Source of the DNA: Planctomycetota bacterium
Lineage (GTDB): Bacteria > Planctomycetota > UBA1135
DNA length: 7,306 nt
Direction of reading: 5' to 3'
Assembly (NCBI GenBank): GCA_027021325.1
Contig: JALUUN010000546.1
Span: 1 to 7,306, forward strand
Part shown: positions 1 to 7,306 of the stretch, in pieces
Position numbering within the stretch: the stretch's first letter is position 1
Layout of the letters: each line of letters begins with the position of its first letter
Position numbers and translations under genes: made by a program
Notes under the pieces: generated by a model
What the model was told of the DNA's origin: nothing
The model's database searches: none
The model's input: only the letters and a program-made list of their open reading frames with translations

Positions 1-606
1 GACGCCGACGGGCGCTTCGGCGAGGTGGGGGAGGATGCGGTGCTCGTCGGCCGCGGCCGGATCGCCGCCCCCTTGGGCGAGACCCTGGTCGTCGAGGGCT
101 CCCTCTGGCGCCTGCAGGTCGCCGAGGACGGCAGCCGCGCCCGCCTCGAGCCTTGGGAAGGGCCGGCCGGCGTCCTCGACCTGCGCGAGGGCCTGCAGGC
201 CGAGGCGCGCCTGCTCTCGGCCGTGGTGCGGAGCGCCGACGGCCGCCATGTCCTCGACCTCGCCGCCGGCCCCGCACCGGTCCCCGCCGGCGAGTGGCAC
301 TTCCAGGGTGCCTGGCTGGCCCAGGGTCCCTTGGAGGTCGAGGTCGGTCCCGGCCACGCCGCGCCTCTTCAGGTCGAGGACGGCGGCCGCACGGTCTGGG
401 AGTGGGGCGGTCCGGTCCAGGCCGCCTTCCGCTATCAGCGTTCCGGCGGGCTCCTCTCCTTCTCGCCCGACGCCATCCTCTACTTCGGCCGCGCCGGCGA
501 GCAGTACCTGCGCTGGTGGCCGGCCGGACGTTCTCCGGTCTTCGTCGTGAGCCGCCGGGACACCGGCGAGGAGCTGGCCCGGGCGGTCTTCCCGGGCTCG
601 ACCTGA
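1..606 (+). CDS. 3' part of a hypothetical beta-rich protein, reading frame ended by TGA at 604
   Basis: The frame is open from the first base, so the gene probably begins upstream of the window. A GTG at 25 is a possible start but has no convincing ribosome-binding site, and the preceding codons (DADGRFGE) already look like protein. The fragment has 201 codons. It opens with an acidic D-x-D-G-x-F segment resembling the calcium-loop-like openings of some secreted proteins. It then alternates short hydrophobic strands with glycine and proline turns (for example GGPVQAAFRY near residues 135-145 and ILYFGRAGEQYLRWW near 159-173), as expected of a beta-sandwich. No catalytic motif is visible, and no signal peptide can be judged because the N-terminus is outside. 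I do not recognise a named family. Coding-like sequence continues in the same frame after the stop, so this may not be the true C-terminus. Confidence 0.72.
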   Translation, partial: DADGRFGEVGEDAVLVGRGRIAAPLGETLVVEGSLWRLQVAEDGSRARLEPWEGPAGVLDLREGLQAEARLLSAVVRSADGRHVLDLAAGPAPVPAGEWHFQGAWLAQGPLEVEVGPGHAAPLQVEDGGRTVWEWGGPVQAAFRYQRSGGLLSFSPDAILYFGRAGEQYLRWWPAGRSPVFVVSRRDTGEELARAVFPGST

Positions 607-753
607 GGCCGGGGCTTCGTGCCGGTCGCCGTGCGCGTGCCGGACGGGGTTCCCGTCGAGATCGCCATGATCGAGGACAACTGGGCCTTCGGCCGCATCA
701 CCGGCGAGCCGACGCTGCTGCCGGCCTTCGGCTCGGGACCCCGGAAGGATTGA
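607..753 (+). pseudogene. In-frame continuation of the preceding gene beyond an internal TGA
   Basis: After the TGA at 604-606 the same frame stays open for 48 codons to the next TGA at 751-753. The codons keep the G/C-ending bias of the neighbouring genes, and the peptide looks like a normal C-terminal strand pair (VPVAVRVPDGVPVEIAMIED, then a W-x-FGRITGE segment). It reads naturally as the end of the beta-rich protein encoded before the stop. The most economical explanation is a nonsense mutation or base error at 604 (CGA, GGA or TGG to TGA would each suffice). Alternatives are a separate 44-codon gene starting at GTG 619, which lacks a clear ribosome-binding site, or stop-codon recoding, for which I see no good supporting structure. 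Confidence 0.55.
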
Positions 754-830
754 GCCCCGGAGACCGTCCCCAAGGCCTGGACCGCCGGCCTGCTGCCCCC
801 TCCCGCCCGACAGGCCGGCTCCGCGCTCCG

Positions 831-3131
831 ATGCCCGTCTTCCTCCTCGCCCTGCCGCTCCTGGCTTCCGCGGCCGGCGCCCAGGAGCCGGAGGCGGGCG
901 GCGCGCCCGCGGACTTCCGCGGCGGGGCGATCCCGGTGCGGGTGGTCGGCGGGCGGCTGGTAGCGGCCTGCGACCTCTCCACCTCCCTGCGCCGCATCCC
1001 CGCCAACCTCTTCCTCGACTACGACCGCCCTTGGGGCCTCCAGCTCCACAATCGCGCGGCCACCCCTCTGGGGGCCGAGACCCCCGACGGCCGCCGCCGT
1101 CCGATCACCCTCCACTTCCCGGACTTCGACCTCACGGTGCCGGGCCGCGACCACGGCGAGGAGGAGGTCTGGGAGCGCTTCACGAAGTTCCATTCCCGGG
1201 AGATCGGCGAGAACGCCCTGGTCGGAAGCCTCGGCGGCGAGGTCCTGCGCGAGTACCACCTGGTCTTCGACCTGCCCGCCGGCGAGGTCCGGCTCCTGCC
1301 GCGGCGCCCGCGGATTCCCGCACCCCTGGAGGAGGAGGGGCCGGGCAGCCTTCTTCCCTTCACCCTCCACGGCGGCCTCGGCTGGGTTCCCGTCGAGATG
1401 CCCGGCGGCCGCGTCCAGGCCCTGGCGCTCACGACCAGCCGTTTCGACAGCCTGGTGGATGCCGGGCTCGCCGCCTCCCTCGGTTTTCCCTACGGCGACC
1501 CGCCCTCCTGGCGCGTCGGCGAGGTGGACCTGGCGCGCTACGCCGTCCTGCGCCCCGAGCCCCTCCGTCTCGACCATCCCGACGGCGCCGCCGGCACCCT
1601 GGGGCTCAACCTCCTGAAGCACCTGCGCTTGACCCTGGATCCGGTCAACGGCACGGCGCGCCTGGAGGAGGTCCTGCCTCCGGACTATCCCGAGGAGGAC
1701 CGGGCCTTCTTCGAAGGGCTGGTGGAGGAGGATCCCGAACGGCTGCGGGCGGCACTCCGCCAGTACCCCGAGGCGCGTCTCGCCCAGGAGGCCTCGCGCC
1801 GTCTCCTGGAGCTGGTTCTCGACGAGGGAGGCGCGCCGGAGGAGGTGGCCGAGGCCATCGCCTTCCACGACCGCGCCACGCCCGCCGACCTGCGGGCGAC
1901 GACGGCCCTCGAGCTCATGGAGGCCCTGGCTGCCGACGCCGCCTGGGAGGCCTTCCTCGAGGCCGGCCGCGTCGGGCTGGAGGGCGGGCGCGAGGACCGC
2001 TACCCCGAGGCCGTCCACCGCATCCACGCGCGCATGGGAGAGGTCCTCCTGGACCGGGGCGAGGGACGCGAGGCCTGGCGGCATCTCCTGAGCGCCGCCT
2101 TCGGCCTGCGCGAGGACGGCGCGGTGAACTACCACCTGGGCCGCTACTACGAGAGCCAGGGGCGCTGGCGGCGGGCCTTGTCGAGGTATCTCCAGGCCTG
2201 CCTGGATCCGGAGACCGGTCCCCAGGCCCTGGAGGCCCTGGAGCGGGTGCAGCCGCAGGCGGAGGCCGAGGAGCCCTTCAGCGTCGCCTGGGTCGAGCGC
2301 AGGCTCGAGGGCCGCATCCGCAACTTCGGCATCGCCTCGCGCTTCGAGGCCACCCCGGAGTCCAGTACCGGCCACGGCGTCCTGGTCGAACTGTTCACGA
2401 ACGCCCATCTCCAGGGAGCCGAAGCCGGGGCGCTCGCCTTCGAGGGGCTCCAGCGCTTCTTCGAGGATGCACCGGTCGCCTTCCTGGCCTGGCACCTGGA
2501 CGAGCCGGCCCTGGAGCCCCTCGCCACTTCGGCCGCGATGGATCGAGCCCGGGCCCTGGGCGTCGCCAGACCCGGGGTCGTGCGCGTGGACGGCCTTCTC
2601 GAGGGCCCGGGGGCGGGCCGCCTCTCGGACCGCGAGGCCATCTTCCAGAGGCTCCGCGGCCAGGTCGAAGGCCGCCTGCGCGCCCGCCGCACCCACACCA
2701 TCCGTCTTCAGGCCCGGGTCGAGGACGGGCGGCTCCGGGGCGAGGCCGAGGTCCTCGGGCCGGCCGATCCCGAACTCCGGGTGCAGATCGTCCTCGCCCA
2801 GCGCGCCGCTCTCTTTCCCGGCCGGAGCGGCGTCGTCCTGCACCGGAGCGTCGGGCGGGGCGTCCTCACGGGGAGCCCGCGCGGCCTTCCCTGGGAGCCT
2901 GAGGATGGACGCCAGCGCATCGCCTTCGAGCGCGACCTGAAGGAGGACGCCCTGTTCCGGCGCCTGTGGCTCGACCGGCGCATGCGCGAGGGCGCCGCCA
3001 CGACGCCGCTCCTCGGGGTGGAGAACGACCCGGCCGAGATCGTGGTCGTGGCCTTCCTCATGGACGGCCGCGGGCAGGTGCGCGAGGCGGCCATGGCCCG
3101 TGCTCTCTTGCAGGAGGAGGAGACGCCGTGA
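831..3131 (+). CDS. Exported protein: retropepsin-like region, TPR helices, cysteine-less DUF1223-like thioredoxin fold
   Basis: The product has 766 residues. The N-terminus (MPVFLLALPLLASAAGAQ) is a short hydrophobic signal peptide with a plausible cleavage after AGA, so it is probably exported. Residues about 27-285 resemble two clan-AA (retropepsin-like) halves. The first contains AACDLSTSLRRIPANLF, the second ALALTTSRFDSLVDAG, and the region closes with a GLNLLKHLRLTLDPVNG segment typical of that fold. The D-T/S-G catalytic triplet is absent from both halves (D48-L-S; D206-S-L). Residues about 390-475 form TPR-like helical pairs (ALSRYLQACLDPE is one helix). Residues about 513-610 resemble DUF1223: VLVELFTNAHLQGAEAGALA matches its ELFTSxGCSSCPPAD strand-loop-helix, but without cysteines, and VVRVDG matches the later strand. 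Residues about 621-760 form a beta-rich tail. A binding or scaffold role is likelier than catalysis. Start: ATG 831 has no clear Shine-Dalgarno; TTG at 750 in the same frame is an alternative. Confidence 0.8.
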   Translation: MPVFLLALPLLASAAGAQEPEAGGAPADFRGGAIPVRVVGGRLVAACDLSTSLRRIPANLFLDYDRPWGLQLHNRAATPLGAETPDGRRRPITLHFPDFDLTVPGRDHGEEEVWERFTKFHSREIGENALVGSLGGEVLREYHLVFDLPAGEVRLLPRRPRIPAPLEEEGPGSLLPFTLHGGLGWVPVEMPGGRVQALALTTSRFDSLVDAGLAASLGFPYGDPPSWRVGEVDLARYAVLRPEPLRLDHPDGAAGTLGLNLLKHLRLTLDPVNGTARLEEVLPPDYPEEDRAFFEGLVEEDPERLRAALRQYPEARLAQEASRRLLELVLDEGGAPEEVAEAIAFHDRATPADLRATTALELMEALAADAAWEAFLEAGRVGLEGGREDRYPEAVHRIHARMGEVLLDRGEGREAWRHLLSAAFGLREDGAVNYHLGRYYESQGRWRRALSRYLQACLDPETGPQALEALERVQPQAEAEEPFSVAWVERRLEGRIRNFGIASRFEATPESSTGHGVLVELFTNAHLQGAEAGALAFEGLQRFFEDAPVAFLAWHLDEPALEPLATSAAMDRARALGVARPGVVRVDGLLEGPGAGRLSDREAIFQRLRGQVEGRLRARRTHTIRLQARVEDGRLRGEAEVLGPADPELRVQIVLAQRAALFPGRSGVVLHRSVGRGVLTGSPRGLPWEPEDGRQRIAFERDLKEDALFRRLWLDRRMREGAATTPLLGVENDPAEIVVVAFLMDGRGQVREAAMARALLQEEETP
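3112..3122 (+). promoter_or_regulatory. Strong Shine-Dalgarno for the gene starting at GTG 3128
   Basis: The sequence AGGAGGAGGAG lies inside the last codons of the upstream gene, with AGGAGG at 3115-3120 ending 7 bases before GTG 3128. This fixes the GTG as the start even though the frame is open much further upstream, and it suggests independent as well as coupled initiation. Confidence 0.7.
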
Positions 3132-4647
3132 GGGCCCCGGCTCCGCGCGACGAGGCGCTGCGGCGCCGCCTCGACGGCCTCGCCGAGCGCGGCCGGGCCG
3201 CCCTCCTGCGCACCGCCGCCAGTGCCCTGCTGCGCGAGCGCGTCCGCGCCTGGATGCCGCTCCCGGTCCTCTCGGCGGGCCTGCTCCTGGCCTACGAGAC
3301 CGCCGGCCTGCTCCTGCGTGCCGAGGGCCTGCGCCTGCCGGTCCTCGCCTGGGCGGCGGCGACGGCGGTCGTCTGGAGCCTGGCGGTCCTCGCCGACAGC
3401 TCCTGGCGCCTGCTCCACAGCCTCCCGGCCCGGCGCCAGGGCCTGGCCCTCTGGGACCGAGGCCTTGACCTGGGCGACCGCCTGCTGGCCGCCGACGAGT
3501 TCCTCCAGCGGGGCGAGCGCAGCGCCTTCGAAGAGGCCGCCGTGGAGGACGCCGCGGCCTGCCTGGAGGCCCTCGAGGACGGGGCGCCGCCGGCGCCGCC
3601 GCCGGCGGCTGCGGCACCGCTGCCCGGCCGTCCTCTCGCCGCCGCGGCCTTGCTCTTCCTGGCTTCGGCCTGGGCGGCGTCCTGGGTGCCGACGCCCGCG
3701 GCTCCGGCGCCGGAGCTCGCCGCCGGAGCGCGGCTCCCGCGGACGCCGGGCGAAGAACGGCCCGCGGCGGACCACGAGCGCAGGCAGAGCGCGCCCGGGG
3801 AGAGCACCGCCGGGGAGGAGCGGAAGCCCCGCCGCCGGGAGGCCGAGAGCCGGCCGGCGGGCGAGGAAGGGCGGAGCGCCGCCGGACCCGATCCCGAGCG
3901 CCTGCGCGAGTCCCTGGGCCGGACCCGGAGCGGCCGCCCGGCCGCCGCCCGCGAGGCGCGGGGGGCGAGCCCCGCCCCGGGCCAGCCCAGCCGTCAGAGT
4001 CCGAAGAGCCAGCCGGAGGAGAAGCGCGGCGCGGAGCCGCGTCCGCCGAAACCGCGGAAGGAGGCGCCCGAGGAGGACGGGCCCGAAGCGAAGCGTCCCG
4101 AGGAGGAGTCCGGGGCGACGACCGGCCGCGGCAGCAGCCGCGGCGGCCATCGCAACCCGGTGACCTCGGACTGGACCTCCCGCGACCGGGTGGACGAGCC
4201 CGACGACGAGGGCGTCGAGGACGAGGAGGAAGTGGAGGACGAGGAGGAGCGCCAGGACTCCCGCGGCGGCATGCAGCCGAGCCTGCGCGACCGCAAGCCT
4301 CCCGTCAGCCGCGACCTGTCCATCGGCTTCGGCAACCGCCGGAGCGAGGACGCCAACGGCCGCAGCGGCCCCTCGCAGCAGAAGAAGAGCCGGGGGACGG
4401 CCTCCCTGGTCCTGGGCGTTCCGATCCCGGACCGGGTCAAGGGCCAGCCCAACCCCGGCCGCACCCGCATCACCCAGGAGAGGGTCGAGCCGCGCCCGGA
4501 GGCCGGCGATCCTCCCCCCGGCGAGGCGCGGCCGGCGCCGCGCCAGCCGGCGCGGCCCCCCGCCCGGCAGGACCTGGACCCGTGGCTGCGGGCCCTGGTC
4601 CGGGAGTACTTCCTGTCCCGCCGCCGGAGCGCAGACCTGTCATCCCC

Positions 4648-4651
<4 letters not shown>
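3128..4651 (+). CDS. Three-helix membrane protein with long disordered charged C-terminal tail, possibly DUF4175-like N-terminus
   Basis: The product has 507 residues. The GTG start overlaps the previous stop as GTGA. An arginine-rich N-terminus (1-41) is followed by hydrophobic segments at about 42-63, 68-89 and 169-188. By the positive-inside rule, loop 90-168, which contains GLALWDRGLDLGDRLLAADE, would be cytoplasmic and the tail after 188 outside. That loop resembles the corresponding part of DUF4175-type proteins; this assignment is tentative. Residues about 189-425 are low-complexity and very rich in R, E, P, G and S, including an acidic stretch at 356-377. Order returns near residues 428-455 (LVLGVPIPDRVKGQPNPGR, then RITQERVEPRPE) and at the very end (DPWLRALVREYFLSRR), which look like short conserved docking motifs. 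Its position directly before a MoxR ATPase suggests a membrane partner or client of that system. The function is unknown. Confidence 0.78.
4214..4249 (+). repeat. Two tandem 18-base units encoding VEDEEE-VEDEEE
   Basis: Codons gtc gag gac gag gag gaa are followed directly by gtg gag gac gag gag gag, so the hexapeptide VEDEEE is repeated with only third-position differences. It forms the core of the acidic stretch in the disordered tail and probably arose by replication slippage in repetitive GAG/GAC codons. Confidence 0.6.
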
Positions 4652-5660
<1,009 letters not shown>

Positions 5661-5661
<1 letters not shown>

Positions 5662-5676
5662 GGAGGCCGGAAGGGA
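5661..5676 (+). promoter_or_regulatory. Purine-rich ribosome-binding region for the DUF58 gene
   Basis: AGGAGG at 5661-5666 and AAGGGA at 5671-5676 precede ATG 5681; the second is 4 bases away, the first 14. They favour ATG 5681 over the in-frame GTG at 5654, which overlaps the MoxR end and has no purine-rich site upstream. Confidence 0.55.
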
Positions 5677-5680
5677 AGCC

Positions 5681-6571
5681 ATGCCCCTGCCTCCGGGCAG
5701 CCTCGCCGACCCGGCCTTCCTCACCGGGCTGAAGCACCTGTGCCTGCGCGCGCGGCGGGTGCCGCGGGGCGGCCGCTTCGCCGAGCAGCGCTCGCGCGCG
5801 CCGGGATCGGGCATCGAGTTCCAGGACCACCGGGCCTACGTCCCGGGCGACGACCTGCGCGCTCTGGACTGGAACCTCTGGCGCCGCCACGGCGGTCTCT
5901 TCATCCGTCTTTTCGAGGAGCTGGAGGACCTGCCGGTCTATCTCCTGCCGGACCTCTCGCGCTCCATGTGGATCGAGGATCCGCCGCGGGTGCGGGCCGC
6001 CCTGCGCGCCGCCCTGGGCTTCGCCGCCGTGGCCCTCGAGCAGCAGGACCGGGTCGCGGTCCTGGCCCTGGGGGAGGAGCTCGTCACCCTGCAGCGCCCC
6101 TTCAGCGGCCCCGGCCGCATCCTCGAACTGGCCCGGCGCCTGGAGGCGGTCGAGCCCCAGGACGGGACCGACCTCGCCGCCTGCCTGGAGCGTTTCGCCG
6201 CCATGCGCCGGCGGCGCGGCCTGGCTGTCGTCCTGAGCGACTTCTTCGACCCGCAGGGCCTGGAGCCCGTGACCGAGGCCCTGGGCCGCCTGCGCCACCG
6301 CCTGCTCCTGGTGCCGGTGACCCGGGCCGCCGACCGCGAACCCGTCCTGGAGGGCGATCTGCGGCTGGTGGACTGCGAGACCGGTGAGGAGCGGGAGATC
6401 AGTCCGGGCCCCGAGGTGCTTGCCGCCTACCGCCGCGCCTACGGCCGTTTCTGGAGCGGCCTCGAGGACTTCGCCCGGCGCCGCCAGGCCGGCTTCCTGC
6501 CCGTGGATGCGGACCAGCCGGTCCTGCCGCGGCTGGCCGCCTTCCTGGGCGGGGGAGGGTTTGCCGCATGA
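5681..6571 (+). CDS. DUF58 family protein with von Willebrand A-like fold, MoxR partner
   Basis: The product has 296 residues and carries the DUF58 signature at 44-64: GIEFQDHRAYVPGDDLRALDW, with the hallmark acidic and R-x-LDW positions present. A vWA-like domain follows. Its metal-ion-dependent adhesion site (MIDAS) appears complete: D91-L-S93-R-S95-M, a candidate T163 in DGTDL, and D187 in VLSDFFD. No signal peptide or transmembrane helix is visible, so it is probably cytoplasmic or peripheral at the membrane. DUF58 proteins are regularly encoded beside MoxR ATPases and are thought to be their substrate adaptors or effectors. It starts 19 bases after the MoxR stop and its own stop overlaps the next start as ATGA, placing it firmly in the operon. 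A GTG at 5654 would add 9 residues but is less likely. Confidence 0.93.
   Translation: MPLPPGSLADPAFLTGLKHLCLRARRVPRGGRFAEQRSRAPGSGIEFQDHRAYVPGDDLRALDWNLWRRHGGLFIRLFEELEDLPVYLLPDLSRSMWIEDPPRVRAALRAALGFAAVALEQQDRVAVLALGEELVTLQRPFSGPGRILELARRLEAVEPQDGTDLAACLERFAAMRRRRGLAVVLSDFFDPQGLEPVTEALGRLRHRLLLVPVTRAADREPVLEGDLRLVDCETGEEREISPGPEVLAAYRRAYGRFWSGLEDFARRRQAGFLPVDADQPVLPRLAAFLGGGGFAA
6554..6559 (+). promoter_or_regulatory. Shine-Dalgarno for the BatA-like gene
   Basis: GGAGGG sits within the last codons of the DUF58 gene, 8 bases before ATG 6568, and supports that ATG as the start. Confidence 0.55.
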
Positions 6572-7306
6572 TCCTCCGGCATTTCGGACCCGCCCTGCTT
6601 CTCGGCGGCCTCCTCCTCACGGTGGGGATGCTCTTCCTCCTGCAGCGCCTGCGCGTACGCCACCGCCGCCTGGAAGTGCCGACGACCCTCTTCTGGCGGG
6701 AGGCCCGGGAGGAGATCCGCGCCCGCGTCCTCGTCGAGCGCTTCCGGCACTGGAAGGCCTGGCTCCTGCTCGTCGGCGCGGCCGCGCTCCTCTGGCTGGG
6801 GGCCGCGGACCCGCGCCTGCCGGCGCCGCCCTCGGAGCGGAACCTGATCCTGCTCGACGGTTCGGCGGCCCTGGCCTGGGAGGCACGGCGGGCGGAGGTG
6901 GTCGAGACCCTCCTCGCCGACCTCGAGGATCTGGACCCCGAGGTGCGGGAGGTCTGGTGGTCCGGGAGCCGGCCCGCCCGGCTTCTGGCGCCGGGCGAGC
7001 CCCTGCCTCTTCTCGAAGAGCGCCTTGAGGGGCTCGAGGCCGAGGCCGTGCCCGCGCGCCTGGAGGAGGCTGCCGCCGCAGCCCTGGCGGCGGCGGAGGC
7101 CCGGCCCGGGGCGCTCTGGATCTACGGCGACGGCGCCTTCGACCCGGCCGCCCTGGCGGGGAGCCTCGAGGGCGTCGAGGTCCGGCGCCGGGAGACCGGC
7201 CGCCGCACGGGAGCGAACCAGGGGCTGGTGGCCGCCGGGGTGGCCGCCGCCGCCTCCGGCCGCGCCGACCGCCTGGACCTCCTGGCCGCGACCACGGGCT
7301 CCGCCG
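6568..7306 (+). CDS. BatA-like membrane protein (aerotolerance N-terminal domain plus vWA-like region), 3' truncated by window end
   Basis: The first 246 codons are present and the gene runs off the window. The ATG overlaps the DUF58 stop as ATGA. A first transmembrane helix at about 6-27 (ALLLGGLLLTVGMLFLLQRL) is followed by a basic stretch, then LEVPTTLFWREAREEIRARV and a second helix at about 62-79 (WKAWLLLVGAAALLWLGA) ending in DPRLP. This helix, basic loop, VPTTLFW, helix, P-R pattern is the BatA/aerotolerance N-terminal domain. A vWA-like fold begins with NLILLDGSAAL; the MIDAS motif reads D97-G-S99-A-A101, so the second serine of D-x-S-x-S is alanine. Residues 85-246 are otherwise alanine- and glutamate-rich. 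In this family the vWA part faces the periplasm and is thought to work with MoxR and DUF58. The downstream part, which may hold further helices, is not visible. Confidence 0.85.
   Translation, partial: MILRHFGPALLLGGLLLTVGMLFLLQRLRVRHRRLEVPTTLFWREAREEIRARVLVERFRHWKAWLLLVGAAALLWLGAADPRLPAPPSERNLILLDGSAALAWEARRAEVVETLLADLEDLDPEVREVWWSGSRPARLLAPGEPLPLLEERLEGLEAEAVPARLEEAAAAALAAAEARPGALWIYGDGAFDPAALAGSLEGVEVRRRETGRRTGANQGLVAAGVAAAASGRADRLDLLAATTGSA

Noticed and set aside
604..657. Selenocysteine insertion at TGA 604
   Set aside because: The TGA is followed only by a weak 5-bp stem (608-612 with 622-626) and by a perfect 6-bp stem with a 3-base loop at 643-657, which starts too far downstream for a typical bacterial SECIS. 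There is no Cys-type redox motif around the codon. Not excluded, but unsupported.
643..657. Hairpin GACGGG-GTT-CCCGTC as a terminator
   Set aside because: No T-tract follows, and it lies in sequence that looks coding; such short stems are common by chance at this GC content.
153..830. Upstream extension of the exported protein's frame back to 153
   Set aside because: It would bury the signal peptide and overlap the upstream gene's coding region in another frame; its translation is arginine/proline-rich noise. Only the TTG at 750 deserves mention.
754..830. Possible promoter or small gene between the interrupted gene and the exported protein
   Set aside because: The 77 bases show no recognisable -35/-10 pair, inverted repeat or start with ribosome-binding site.
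1031..2902. 623-codon + strand frame overlapping the exported protein
   Set aside because: Its translation is R/P/G/A-rich without domain structure, while the overlapping frame shows a signal peptide, TPRs and family-like motifs. It is a shifted shadow of that gene.
480..3617. Very long open frame on the minus strand (1045 codons), and others at 2708-4150, 3994-5814 and 5579-6298
   Set aside because: They lie antisense to well-supported genes, have low-complexity A/R/G/P-rich translations and no domain motifs. In such GC-rich coding DNA, stop codons are rare on the opposite strand.
4582..4647. N-terminal extension of MoxR to 4582
   Set aside because: The extension reads as proline/glycine-rich noise over the structured C-terminus of the previous gene; ATG 4648 with an ATGA overlap is much more natural.

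Overview
The window is GC-rich (visibly above 70%), with strong G/C preference at third codon positions, and all recognisable genes lie on the + strand. All six stop codons in the reading frames described are TGA, and tryptophan is read as TGG, so the standard bacterial code is in use. No mobile element, CRISPR array, tRNA or rRNA is visible. Gene content and protein styles (a clan-AA-like/TPR secreted protein, a large disordered membrane protein, then MoxR, DUF58 and a BatA-like protein) suggest a Gram-negative, GC-rich environmental bacterium, perhaps Planctomycetota, Acidobacteriota or a neighbouring lineage. That placement is a guess from style, not a demonstrated assignment.

Layout. Positions 1-606 are the 3' part of a gene that enters from the left. 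Its frame is cut by a TGA at 604-606, but coding-like sequence continues in the same frame to a second TGA at 751-753, so it looks like one gene split by a nonsense codon (or sequencing error, or recoding). After about 77 bases without a convincing signal comes a 766-residue exported protein (831-3131). It combines a retropepsin-like region, TPR helices and a DUF1223-like thioredoxin fold that has lost its cysteines. A strong Shine-Dalgarno and a GTGA overlap lead into a 507-residue three-helix membrane protein with a long disordered, charged tail (3128-4651). Next are a MoxR AAA+ ATPase (4648-5661), a DUF58 protein with a von Willebrand A fold (5681-6571), and the start of a BatA-like membrane protein (6568 to the window end, truncated).

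How they fit together. From 3128 on, the genes overlap by 4 bases or are 19 bases apart, so 831-7306 reads as one operon. MoxR, DUF58 and Bat-type membrane proteins are a well-known association (MoxR ATPase with vWA partners; the Bat or aerotolerance cluster), thought to act as a chaperone or envelope-stress system. The less usual part is the two upstream genes. The exported, apparently non-catalytic protein and the disordered membrane protein could be lineage-specific clients or partners of the ATPase/vWA machinery; that functional link is inferred from gene order only.
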